A DNA stretch of 64,000 nt from Paenibacillus sp. Soil750. Lineage in GTDB: Bacteria; Bacillota; Bacilli; Paenibacillales; NBRC-103111. The notes below the pieces were generated by a model, which was not told the DNA's origin, searched no databases, and saw nothing but the letters and a program-made list of their open reading frames with translations. Positions 19,607 through 27,748 of the stretch are shown piece by piece; position 1 is the first letter of the stretch; every line of letters starts with the position of its first letter. Location: contig NZ_LMSD01000012.1 of NCBI RefSeq assembly GCF_001428045.1, forward strand, positions 101-64,100, given 5' to 3'. A program made the translations under genes and the position numbers.

Positions 19607-19623
19607 CGTTGTTTAACCAATAT

Positions 19624-19680
19624 TAACCATAAAGGGCAATGAAACTGGAAGAAACCAGTGGTCATTGCCCTTTATGGTTA
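19624..19680 (+). terminator. Long 19-bp-arm hairpin, terminator of the iron-uptake operon
   Basis: Perfect inverted repeat TAACCATAAAGGGCAATGA (19624-19642) and its complement at 19662-19680, with a nested ACTGG/CCAGT stem in the loop, followed by T-rich sequence. It sits between the permease stop and the LysR gene. The tail is TTATTTATT rather than a pure U-run, so efficiency is uncertain. Confidence 0.8.
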
Positions 19681-19764
19681 TTTATTCCTATGTCCAGCTT
19701 GTTTCGCCCCACAAAGCTTGATATGATAACCTTCAAGACATCTATTAAGGAGACACTTCTTCGC

Positions 19765-20658
19765 ATGGAATTACGTCAATTACAGTATGCCATCCAGATC
19801 GCTTTAGAACGGAATTTCTCACGTGCAGCGGAGAAGTTACATATAGCCCAACCTTCATTGAGCCAGCAATTGTCAAAGCTAGAGAAGGAACTCGGTGTCC
19901 TTTTATTTCAACGTAGCACTAATTCCGTTGAGTTGACCCACGCGGGTTCTCTGTTTGTGGAGAAGTCACAGAAGATTCTCGATATGATCGAAGGGCTCAA
20001 AAAAGAAATGGAAGACATTTCTCAAATGAAGAAAGGCCGCCTCGTGATAGGCAGTATGCCAATTACTGGATCAACTATTTTACCATATGTGGTACCTGTC
20101 TTTCAGGCAGCTTATCCGGATATTGAAATTTCGCTCGTCGAAGAGACTTCATCCAACCTTGAAACCTTAACAGTAAACGGTCAAACAGATATTTCACTTC
20201 TATCCTTACCCTTACGTGAAGAATCTCTCGTCTATGAGACGCTGTTAGATGAAGAAATCATCCTAGCCGTTCCGCCGCTGCATCCATTAGCATCCAGCAA
20301 AGATCCGATACGAATTTCTCAATTGGAAAAGGAAGCCTTCATCGCATTGAAAAAAGGACAAGGTTTCCGAAAGCTGACCCTTGATCTGTGCCAGGAAGCT
20401 GGCTTCACACCGAACATTGTTTTTGAATCGAGTAATATGGAAACCGTCCAATCGCTTGTTGCTGCTGGCATGGGGATCGCTTTCGTGCCCTACTTGATTT
20501 CCAAAAGAAGCTTACATGAACTTTCTCCCGTAAACGTCATCTTAGAGGGCAGACCCACGCGCAAACTTGTTATTGCTTATCGCAAAGGTCGCTATATTTC
20601 CAAAGCTGCAGAAGCATTTATCTCCACAATGAAAGAGGTTATGCAAACGATACGTTAG
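19765..20658 (+). CDS. LysR-family transcriptional regulator
   Basis: DNA-binding regulator of 297 residues, the standard LysR length. Winged helix-turn-helix at 1-60 (MELRQLQYAIQIALE, with AAEKLHIAQPSLSQQ as recognition region), followed by a helical linker and a periplasmic-binding-like effector domain (~90-290). The reading frame extends upstream to 19639, inside the long hairpin, but homologous LysR proteins begin at MELRQLQ; AAGGAGA lies about 12 bases before this ATG. Target genes are unknown; the iron-uptake genes lie upstream on the same strand and a small membrane protein downstream. No iron- or sulfur-specific feature is visible. Confidence 0.92.
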   Translation: MELRQLQYAIQIALERNFSRAAEKLHIAQPSLSQQLSKLEKELGVLLFQRSTNSVELTHAGSLFVEKSQKILDMIEGLKKEMEDISQMKKGRLVIGSMPITGSTILPYVVPVFQAAYPDIEISLVEETSSNLETLTVNGQTDISLLSLPLREESLVYETLLDEEIILAVPPLHPLASSKDPIRISQLEKEAFIALKKGQGFRKLTLDLCQEAGFTPNIVFESSNMETVQSLVAAGMGIAFVPYLISKRSLHELSPVNVILEGRPTRKLVIAYRKGRYISKAAEAFISTMKEVMQTIR

Positions 20659-20690
20659 CATAACCTCCAATGTCAAAAGGAGTGGTCCCT

Positions 20691-21002
20691 TTGAGTCGTA
20701 ATTTAATTATTTTCCTGTGTATTGCTAGTTTAATGGATGCAGGACTAACAGATATGGGTCTCCGGTTGCAATTGATTGGCGAAGCCAATCCGATTATGGC
20801 TTTCCTATATGAACATAGCTACTTTGCCTTCTATGGCATAAAAATCATACTCCCCCTTTCTCTCTTCTTTATTGCAGCAAAAGTAGGTAAACGACTGCTC
20901 ATCAACAATCTATTCCGACTATCTACCGTTATTTATTTAGGTATTCTCCTCTTGCACGCTTACTGGATCTCAACTTCATTCTCTCAAAGCTTGAATATCT
21001 GA
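20691..21002 (+). CDS. Small multi-pass membrane protein (DUF5658-like)
   Basis: Hydrophobic 103-residue protein with three predicted membrane helices and the pattern [10 protein letters not shown]...[10 protein letters not shown] typical of small DUF5658-type membrane proteins of unknown function. The TTG at 20691 is preferred because AAAGGAG lies 8 bases before it; an upstream in-frame ATG at 20670 has no ribosome site. The last 19 bases overlap, tail to tail, the end of the chemoreceptor gene on the other strand. Confidence 0.8.
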   Translation: MSRNLIIFLCIASLMDAGLTDMGLRLQLIGEANPIMAFLYEHSYFAFYGIKIILPLSLFFIAAKVGKRLLINNLFRLSTVIYLGILLLHAYWISTSFSQSLNI

Positions 21003-22243
21003 ATCGTGCGCTGCAATTGGGTTACCATACGAAGCATTTGCTCGGACTGAATAACAACAGCTTTGACGGAACGCGTTTGTTGTACCATCGATGTAGATAC
21101 CTGTTCAGTACCGGCTGCTGATTGCTGGGTAATCGCTGAAATATTTTCCATGGTACCTGTTATGAATTGGGCTGCATTCAACATCTTCTGACTTTCTCCT
21201 GTAAACTCGCTCATACGCTGCGTAATGAATTGAATACTTTCAACCATCTCACCGAATATTTTTTCCGTTGCTTCAATGGACTCTGTCTGCCGGCGAGCAA
21301 TTTCCTCATTGATCTGAATATTTTTCTGGGCCATTTTAATGCTATTTTCAATATTATGTACCATATGGAATACGCTCTTGGCCGATTTGGAAGACTCTTC
21401 AGCTAACTTGCGAACTTCTTGAGCAACAACAGAGAACCCTCTTCCGTGCTCGCCTGCACGCGCTGCTTCAATGGATGCATTCAAGGACAGCAAGTTCGTT
21501 TGTTCGGCAATTTCGGAGATCGTGCGTGTAATGGAGGAAATTCCAGCCGCTTCCTTTACTAGATCATCAATCGTCCCCGATACATTGCTTGTCGCAAGTA
21601 CGATATGAGAAACACTCTCAGATTGACTTTCTACTGCTCTCATCCCTTTTTTCACAAGATCAAGCGTTTGCCCGCAACGATTATTCATTTCATGTGTAGA
21701 ATCCACATAATCCGTGATTTTGGTTTCAATTTCCTTAACGACGGAAAAGCTTTTAAACACACCAGATGAGATCTCATTAGCTCCCTCAGCAAGTGAAGTG
21801 ACCGAGCCCGTTGCTTCCACGATCATCGTGTTAATACCTTCGTTTTTATGATAAATATCACGACTTGAGTCTGCTACATGCTTCGAAATCGAAGCCGTTT
21901 CATTCAGTAGTTCCTTCAATTTAACGATCATGGCATTAAAGGAGCGCCCCATATCGCCTAGCGCATCCTTGGAAGAAGCATCCACGGTTTGTGTGAAGTC
22001 TCCTTTGGCAATATTCATCGCGACACGCGTTACGTTATCAATGGGCTCTGTTAACGCCTTTTCCAAGAAACGCACATAAGGAAAGCTGAACACCATGAGA
22101 ATAAGTGACGAAGATAATGCAAAAATGATGGATACATCTGCCGTTAACATCAGAATGAGGATAATAATTGTGTAAAAAGCAACAACAGTATAATAACCGA
22201 GCTGAAGCTTAGCACGAAACGACTGAGCTAGAAACCAGTTCAT
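20984..22243 (-). CDS. Methyl-accepting chemotaxis protein without external sensor domain
   Basis: Membrane chemoreceptor of 419 residues. Two adjacent helices (~18-55) form a hairpin with almost no external loop, followed by a HAMP-like segment (~60-115) and a cytoplasmic signalling coiled coil whose tip reads [40 protein letters not shown]. It therefore must sense internal, membrane or protein-borne signals. Last gene of the pilus operon, 33 bases after the prepilin peptidase, suggesting it acts as a PilJ-like input for twitching motility. No che genes lie in the window. No terminator is visible because the convergent small gene begins immediately. Confidence 0.92.
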   Translation of the reverse strand: MNWFLAQSFRAKLQLGYYTVVAFYTIIILILMLTADVSIIFALSSSLILMVFSFPYVRFLEKALTEPIDNVTRVAMNIAKGDFTQTVDASSKDALGDMGRSFNAMIVKLKELLNETASISKHVADSSRDIYHKNEGINTMIVEATGSVTSLAEGANEISSGVFKSFSVVKEIETKITDYVDSTHEMNNRCGQTLDLVKKGMRAVESQSESVSHIVLATSNVSGTIDDLVKEAAGISSITRTISEIAEQTNLLSLNASIEAARAGEHGRGFSVVAQEVRKLAEESSKSAKSVFHMVHNIENSIKMAQKNIQINEEIARRQTESIEATEKIFGEMVESIQFITQRMSEFTGESQKMLNAAQFITGTMENISAITQQSAAGTEQVSTSMVQQTRSVKAVVIQSEQMLRMVTQLQRTIQIFKL

Positions 22244-22276
22244 AGGAGTCCGACCTCTCTTTTACAAAATGTAGTT

Positions 22277-23056
22277 TTACTGCCATACGATGAGGTCCAT
22301 ATACCACGTCATCAATGGGTCTCCGAAGCAAAAACAGATGAAACCAGCAACAGCGATGAAAGGACCATAGGGAATTGGTGAACGCCGATCCAGTTTACCT
22401 GAGGCGATTAGAGCCACACCGATGACGCTGCCAAGCAGCGCCGACAGAAATATGCATAACAGCACGAGCTTGATTCCCATGACGAGTCCTACTAAAGCCA
22501 TCAATCGAATATCTCCAAAGCCCATAGCCGGCTTCCCCATCCAAGTTGCAGCCAGAGACACAGCAAGCAGTGTGCCCCCTCCAATGACGAATCCCAACGC
22601 ATAGTGCCAAATTGGCAGTGGATGAATGAATAATCGCAATCCCGTAAATAGCAACATGGCTGGATAAATGATTTTGTTGGGCAGGAGCATGTAGGCCAAA
22701 TCACTCACTGTCAGGATGAGAAGCACAGATACAAGTGGATAAGCAATCCAAAGTTCATTTACGCTGACCACGAAGGGAAGGGAGGCAAATAGGATACCTC
22801 CTGCTAACTCTCCAACGATATACACAGGGGATATTGGTGATCCGCATGTGTGACACTTCCCTCTTCGGATAAACCATCCTAAGATCGGAATTAAATCAAT
22901 CGCGTTAAGCTGGCGCCCACAACCTCCGCAGCTAGATCGCGGGGCAACGACGGATATACCTTTCGGTACCCGAAGCCCAACGACATTAAAGAATGAACCG
23001 AACAAAGCACCCACTATGAACAATTGAATTGTGTAACTCCATGCTTCCCACCCCAT
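22277..23056 (-). CDS. pilD: Prepilin leader peptidase / N-methyltransferase
   Basis: Polytopic membrane aspartyl protease of 259 residues that cleaves type IV prepilins after Gly and methylates the new N-terminus. An N-terminal cytoplasmic loop carries the tetracysteine zinc pattern CGGC...CHTC (~residues 43-73) expected of bifunctional enzymes. The two catalytic Asp residues lie in SDLAYMLLPN and GFGDIRL (GxGD motif). It is encoded in the same operon as four substrates with prepilin-like N-termini, and 41 bases after the CheY fusion gene. Confidence 0.95.
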   Translation of the reverse strand: MGWEAWSYTIQLFIVGALFGSFFNVVGLRVPKGISVVAPRSSCGGCGRQLNAIDLIPILGWFIRRGKCHTCGSPISPVYIVGELAGGILFASLPFVVSVNELWIAYPLVSVLLILTVSDLAYMLLPNKIIYPAMLLFTGLRLFIHPLPIWHYALGFVIGGGTLLAVSLAATWMGKPAMGFGDIRLMALVGLVMGIKLVLLCIFLSALLGSVIGVALIASGKLDRRSPIPYGPFIAVAGFICFCFGDPLMTWYMDLIVWQ

Positions 23057-23097
23057 TGCCTAACCCCCTCTAGATGTCTTCCCTTATCAATACGTAA

Positions 23098-24684
23098 TTA
23101 GAAATCTGCTTTCTTTGCATATTCACGATTGCTTACGGGTGCAGTCCCCAACTGAACCTGAAGCCAAGCAGCTAATTGATTAAAACTCTCAATGGTAACG
23201 GTTATGGATTGCTTTTGCCCACTTGCCGTTGTCATATCAATCTCAATTTTATTCTCTGCTTCCGTGCAAACAACCAAGTATTGAGACATCTCACCGTTCA
23301 AATCCTCGCTCCAGTTACACATAACACTGCTTGTGAAATTTTTCATTGGTCCAGTCCCCCTGAATAAATTAATGATCTTTCCGCCATTCACAGCTTTAAA
23401 GCCAACTTTATTCACGTCAACCGCTTCTTGTGACTTAGAAGACATGTTTACGGGAACTTCTTCTTTGAATACTGGAACTTCTTTGGTTGGATCTTTCACT
23501 TCATAGGTGGATTCTAAAGATTCCATCTCCAAAGTGATCTCATTGAGGTCATCTATGCTAAGTTCCATTGAGCTCGAATTTGTATCTTCATCATTAGTTT
23601 CGACTGATTCCTCTGCGATCGAGTAGGTCTCCGTTATTGAAGGGTCTTCATACGCATTAACGCTTGCTTCTTGCTGTTGCAATTGATCTTGCATTTGCTG
23701 TTGCTCCAGCTGCCATTCAAGTTCCAAATCGCCTTGCATCACAGCGGCCAGCCTCTCCATTTCCAAGAGACGATCCTCTTCTTCTGTCGTCTGTGATTGT
23801 TCAGGCATGTGCATGGTATCCGAGGACTCCATAGCAACCTTAGACTCCTCTACCTCGGCAAACGCGAGCAGAACTTCCAGTGCATTGACAACCTGAGCAG
23901 GTTTGCCTGTAACTTTCCTTTCCTCCGCGACGTAATTCTTAATTTGAGATTCAGGTTCTGATTCAGGTTCTTGTACAGGCTCTGGTTCACCACTAGTTTG
24001 TTGGAGTTCAACGACTTCAGGAATCTGTTCTTCCTCATGAATCAGCTTATTTGTTAATTCTTGGTTGGATTGGTTGGACTCGCTGCTCGACGAGATTTCA
24101 TTCAAGATCTCCTCATCTTGCTTCGTAAGATGTAGCTCCTTCGGTTCTGCATAACCTTGATCAACGGCATGCAAACTTGCTGCTGGGGCGGTAGCACCTT
24201 CGGCTAACTTAGCATGTAATTCCAATTCCTCTATCTCAACTGTCGCCTCTACAACTTCGATTTCGACGACGACAGCTTCCGTGCGCTGCATATCTTGCGG
24301 TATGAGATGGCCTATAACACGGGGAACACCATATTTTCGAACGATTTCATTCACGCGATTCGGTTTAAAAGGTTTCATCACATAGCCGTTTGCACCAGCT
24401 TTCAATGCATCTGAGATGAGATCCTGCTGACTCATAGCCGAACAAATGAGAACGACTGCCGATGGATTGAGTTTACGAATTTCCTTCATCGCTTCAATTC
24501 CATCCATTTCGGGCATTGTAATGTCCATTAGAACAATATCAGGCTGTAGTTCCTCATACTTCTGTACAGCCTGTCTACCATTCTCTGCTTCTCCGACCAC
24601 CTCATGACCGTATTGCTTCAAAATGTCAGTCAACATTTTCCGCATAAATTTCGTATCGTCAACGACTAGGATTTGGAATGACAT
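23098..24684 (-). CDS. CheY-like response regulator fused to acidic linker and novel C-terminal domain
   Basis: 528-residue protein. Residues 1-120 are a complete receiver domain: acidic pair Asp9/Asp10, phospho-acceptor Asp54 in LMDITMPEMDG, Ser82 and Lys104. Residues ~150-420 are a very acidic, Glu/Gln/Ser-rich, probably disordered linker. The last ~95 residues (from FKAVNGGKIINLF) form a compact beta-rich domain I cannot name. There is no HTH, GGDEF or other known output. AAGGAGGT lies well placed before the ATG. Being inside the pilus operon it probably relays a phosphorylation signal to pilus machinery, like PilG/PilH, through the C-terminal domain. Confidence 0.88.
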   Translation of the reverse strand: MSFQILVVDDTKFMRKMLTDILKQYGHEVVGEAENGRQAVQKYEELQPDIVLMDITMPEMDGIEAMKEIRKLNPSAVVLICSAMSQQDLISDALKAGANGYVMKPFKPNRVNEIVRKYGVPRVIGHLIPQDMQRTEAVVVEIEVVEATVEIEELELHAKLAEGATAPAASLHAVDQGYAEPKELHLTKQDEEILNEISSSSESNQSNQELTNKLIHEEEQIPEVVELQQTSGEPEPVQEPESEPESQIKNYVAEERKVTGKPAQVVNALEVLLAFAEVEESKVAMESSDTMHMPEQSQTTEEEDRLLEMERLAAVMQGDLELEWQLEQQQMQDQLQQQEASVNAYEDPSITETYSIAEESVETNDEDTNSSSMELSIDDLNEITLEMESLESTYEVKDPTKEVPVFKEEVPVNMSSKSQEAVDVNKVGFKAVNGGKIINLFRGTGPMKNFTSSVMCNWSEDLNGEMSQYLVVCTEAENKIEIDMTTASGQKQSITVTIESFNQLAAWLQVQLGTAPVSNREYAKKADF

Positions 24685-24719
24685 TGAAGGTACCTCCTTC
24701 CAGAATGGTTAATCTGTAG

Positions 24720-26609
24720 TTACTTGATGTATTTGACATTTTTCACAAAAACGTTAAAATTTTCTGTCGTTGGGATGCCGTCTGGCGGTTTATCATAGAG
24801 ATTGTCATCATAGAAAATCTGAAGTCTTGATGGTTTTGAATTGTCCAATTGCACCTCCGGTACTTCTCTACTCCATGGTGGACTCCCTTGATACTTCGAA
24901 ACGGAGCTACCAGATGTAGTCAGTTCACCTCTCACCGCATTGAGTTCTACACCTCCTGCACCACCATGTATACCGCCAGTCAGCCTCATCTTAGAAATGA
25001 CGCCATATAAGCGAATTCCTTGCTTCGTGTAGAAGAAAGCGCGAACATTCTCATCATCGGTATTTGTGCTATTACCTAGCACGATCTCCCCTGAGGCGAC
25101 AACAATCAGCGGTGTTAATGAAGGGTCCGGATTCTCCTCCGTATTTTTATTTATTGACGTCATCTGCTTTAACTCCACGTTGCCCTCTACATACACGGTA
25201 CCTTGCAACCAAACATTCCCAATGATCTTTAGATCCCCTTTGATATACATCGTGCCATTTGGAAAACGGAATCCGTCATTCAATGTCACGTTGCCATCAA
25301 TAGCTAAGAATTTTCCTGGTTCCACCGAAAGCTCGCCTCGCAGATCAGCCGCTACTAAATTAGGATCCGGTGACTTCACATACAGGGAACCATTCTTCAG
25401 TTTGAGTTTCGATGCGTCGTTCGCCATGGTAAGCACACCATTATTAATGAATAGGTCAGCCTCGTTTGTGGCTGATGCTTCATCAAGTACATTCACTTCT
25501 CCATCAACAGTTACCCATTGATCGTTGTACAGCTTACTCCTTGTCAAATCTTGATATAATGGCGGTAATTCAATAATTGCTGGATCTGGTGCTGAATACC
25601 CACCTAAAGCTGCTAACTTAGCTGTTAAATCGGTAGTCGTTTTACCAGTGACAAACCCTTCTACATCTACTTCAACGTCAGGATCCAAGGTTGGATCTTC
25701 TAATGGAAAATATTGTGGTCTAAAATAATCAGGTTGCACCAATTCACTTGTATACGTGAGCGGCGGAAATTCAGTCAATCCATCTGACCGGGTAAAATTA
25801 AACTTCCCCGGCGCTATAGTATCGCTGTCTCCGTCGACTCGAATGAAACCGCGAATCTCTGGACGTCCAGTTTGAATCCCATATTTACTTCGATTCGCAC
25901 CGCTGGTTGTGCCTGTAAATAAGGCCTCATCCCGAACATACAAATGATTGGCTACATAGATATCTCCTTTAATTGAAGGTGTTCCATTGAGTACCAAATC
26001 ACCACCTGACGAGACCGGATATCGAAACACGGGGTTAATCGTACTCACATAAACGGTCATCTCTTTCGTAACAATGGTAGTGGGAGTGCCCGCCATCATA
26101 CCTCGAGAAGTTATCGTGAATTTGCGAACGTACGGAGCGTCAGGGATTGCCAAAGGCTTTTTCGTCGGTGATTCTGGATTCGTAGGCTCTGCAAGAACAA
26201 TATCGACTTGATAAGTCCCTTTCTTCGCTTCAATGACTTCCCCGTTCTTATCATTTGATTGATGAGAATCACCTACATGCTTATCAATAAAAGGAAGCAT
26301 CAACACTAGTTGATTCTCTACATTGCGAACGCGATTCCGATAGTTCGTTCCCCCAATCGTTTCACCATTGGCAACGGCTCTGCGGATTTGGGCAAGTGTA
26401 TCATCCAGCCCCTTCTGTGCGATCGCCTCCGCTTGAACTTTTGACTCTGTTGTGGCTGCTTGAATCGCACCTCCACGAAGTACGCTCATGAGGATGAGAC
26501 CCATCATGGTCATTAAAACAACAGCAAGTAAAGCAATGACTAGCGCTGAGCCTTCCTCATTCTGTTTCCTCGGCTGGAGGCCATTATAGTCTTCTTTCCT
26601 AGAGTTCAA
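24720..26609 (-). CDS. Large PilX-like minor pilin/pseudopilin
   Basis: 629-residue protein with an N-terminal PilX-type segment: basic leader, EEG cleavage-site context and a hydrophobic helix (GSALVIALLAVVLMTMMGLI, ~20-45), but without the Glu5 of major pilins. The body is far larger than PilX of Gram-negatives. It contains runs such as GDLVLNGTPSIKGDIYVANH and GDLKIIGNVWLQGTVYVEGN, a parallel-beta-helix-like repeat pattern. Start is TTG with GGAGGAGG 6-7 bases upstream. It closes a minor-pilin trio and probably forms a pilus-tip or surface-exposed component. Role beyond that is inferred. Confidence 0.87.
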   Translation of the reverse strand: MNSRKEDYNGLQPRKQNEEGSALVIALLAVVLMTMMGLILMSVLRGGAIQAATTESKVQAEAIAQKGLDDTLAQIRRAVANGETIGGTNYRNRVRNVENQLVLMLPFIDKHVGDSHQSNDKNGEVIEAKKGTYQVDIVLAEPTNPESPTKKPLAIPDAPYVRKFTITSRGMMAGTPTTIVTKEMTVYVSTINPVFRYPVSSGGDLVLNGTPSIKGDIYVANHLYVRDEALFTGTTSGANRSKYGIQTGRPEIRGFIRVDGDSDTIAPGKFNFTRSDGLTEFPPLTYTSELVQPDYFRPQYFPLEDPTLDPDVEVDVEGFVTGKTTTDLTAKLAALGGYSAPDPAIIELPPLYQDLTRSKLYNDQWVTVDGEVNVLDEASATNEADLFINNGVLTMANDASKLKLKNGSLYVKSPDPNLVAADLRGELSVEPGKFLAIDGNVTLNDGFRFPNGTMYIKGDLKIIGNVWLQGTVYVEGNVELKQMTSINKNTEENPDPSLTPLIVVASGEIVLGNSTNTDDENVRAFFYTKQGIRLYGVISKMRLTGGIHGGAGGVELNAVRGELTTSGSSVSKYQGSPPWSREVPEVQLDNSKPSRLQIFYDDNLYDKPPDGIPTTENFNVFVKNVKYIK

Positions 26610-26635
26610 TACATGCCTCCTCCAATCCGTTACAT

Positions 26636-27175
26636 TTATTCATTACGGAATAGTGGGATTTGTGAATTAATGACCAACTTCGGGTTGTCTGCTAACTTAA
26701 ACTGATTCGCATTAATTCTGGCATACTCAAGCGTTACTTGAACACGGTCATGATTTTGACTCGCTTCACTTAAGCTGCCTTCTTGAATGGTAAAATTGCT
26801 TCCTAATTGGAAAACACGTTTAACAACATTCGTCCCAGCTTCCCTAATTTCGATTTTCCCTCCGCCAGTTGGATTCGGTATGACTTCCATTTCATAGAGA
26901 TCAATATAAATGTTCGGGTCATCATTCTTTTTCGCATAACGAATGATCTTCTTATCCGTCCCTTCATCTTGAACGTAGATCGCTTCTTTCAACTCCGAAA
27001 TAATCTGACTGTATAACCCGTCTCCTTGATTACGCATCTGGGTTTCCATCGTGACTCGTTTATACATCGACACGCCCATTAGCATAAAAGAGTACAGGAT
27101 GGAGGCTACCATGCCAACGATCAGCAAGGCAGCCAGAAGTTCAATCATGGACATCCCTTTCTCATTGCGCTGCAT
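26636..27175 (-). CDS. Type IV pilus minor pilin, PilW/ComGF-like
   Basis: 179-residue prepilin-like protein. The N-terminus MQRNEKG|MSMIELLAALLIV has the Gly at the cleavage site and Glu at +5, followed by a hydrophobic helix (~8-30) and a C-terminal beta-rich head with no Cys pair. It starts 6 bases after the upstream minor pilin stop (the ATG follows TAG-CGCCAG), implying translational coupling. Together with its two neighbours it resembles the minor-pilin priming complex of type IV pili and type II secretion. Exact subfamily (PilW or PilJ/GspJ-like) is uncertain. Confidence 0.88.
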   Translation of the reverse strand: MQRNEKGMSMIELLAALLIVGMVASILYSFMLMGVSMYKRVTMETQMRNQGDGLYSQIISELKEAIYVQDEGTDKKIIRYAKKNDDPNIYIDLYEMEVIPNPTGGGKIEIREAGTNVVKRVFQLGSNFTIQEGSLSEASQNHDRVQVTLEYARINANQFKLADNPKLVINSQIPLFRNE

Positions 27176-27181
27176 CTGGCG

Positions 27182-27712
27182 CTACCACCTTTTGATAAGA
27201 TACGTATCGAGTGTCGTTGATGATTTCGCTGAAGGTGCATCGAGAGAATCTTCGTTCGACCAATACACAGTAACGAACATTTGAGCCAAATAGTCATCTG
27301 AATCATTACGAAACGGATCCGCAGCCTCCCAGCGAGCGTAGCTCTTCTCAAGTTCAACCAAATACCGATACGTTGTACCATTGATTTCCGTTGAGTCCAA
27401 TTTACCTTTCATTAACTCCGATCCATTACTCGATAAGTCACCAGAAAATTTGGGGCTGCTTGTCAGCTGCGAAACAATGGCGTCTTTATAGCCATTCTTG
27501 AAGTAATCACGCAGCTCAGCTGCTTTCAATCGAGCTAAGTTGGCACCGATAATTTTGCGGCTCTCTTGCGCGGATTTATCAACAGCTGAGGTGAAATAAC
27601 CCATCAACGTGACACTGATAATCGACATAATCGTCACAGCAATCAAGATTTCCACGAGTGACATACCGTCTTCATTTGGCTGGGCTTGCTTCCGACGTTC
27701 ATTGCGGCGCAC
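27182..27712 (-). CDS. Type IV pilus minor pilin, PilV/GspI-like
   Basis: 176-residue prepilin-like protein with basic leader and the processing motif EDG|MSLVEILIAVTIMS, including Glu at +5, then an amphipathic helix and a beta-rich head. Start is GTG, with GAGGAGG 8 bases upstream. First of three consecutive minor-pilin genes after the VWA protein. Processing by the prepilin peptidase encoded ~4 kb downstream is expected. Confidence 0.88.
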   Translation of the reverse strand: MRRNERRKQAQPNEDGMSLVEILIAVTIMSIISVTLMGYFTSAVDKSAQESRKIIGANLARLKAAELRDYFKNGYKDAIVSQLTSSPKFSGDLSSNGSELMKGKLDSTEINGTTYRYLVELEKSYARWEAADPFRNDSDDYLAQMFVTVYWSNEDSLDAPSAKSSTTLDTYLIKRW

Positions 27713-27748
27713 CGTAAGTCCTCCTCACTACCTCACCGATTTGCCAGT

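Noticed and set aside
19639-20658. LysR protein starting at 19639
   Set aside because: The first ~42 codons lie in and just after the terminator hairpin; the family N-terminus begins at the ATG at 19765.
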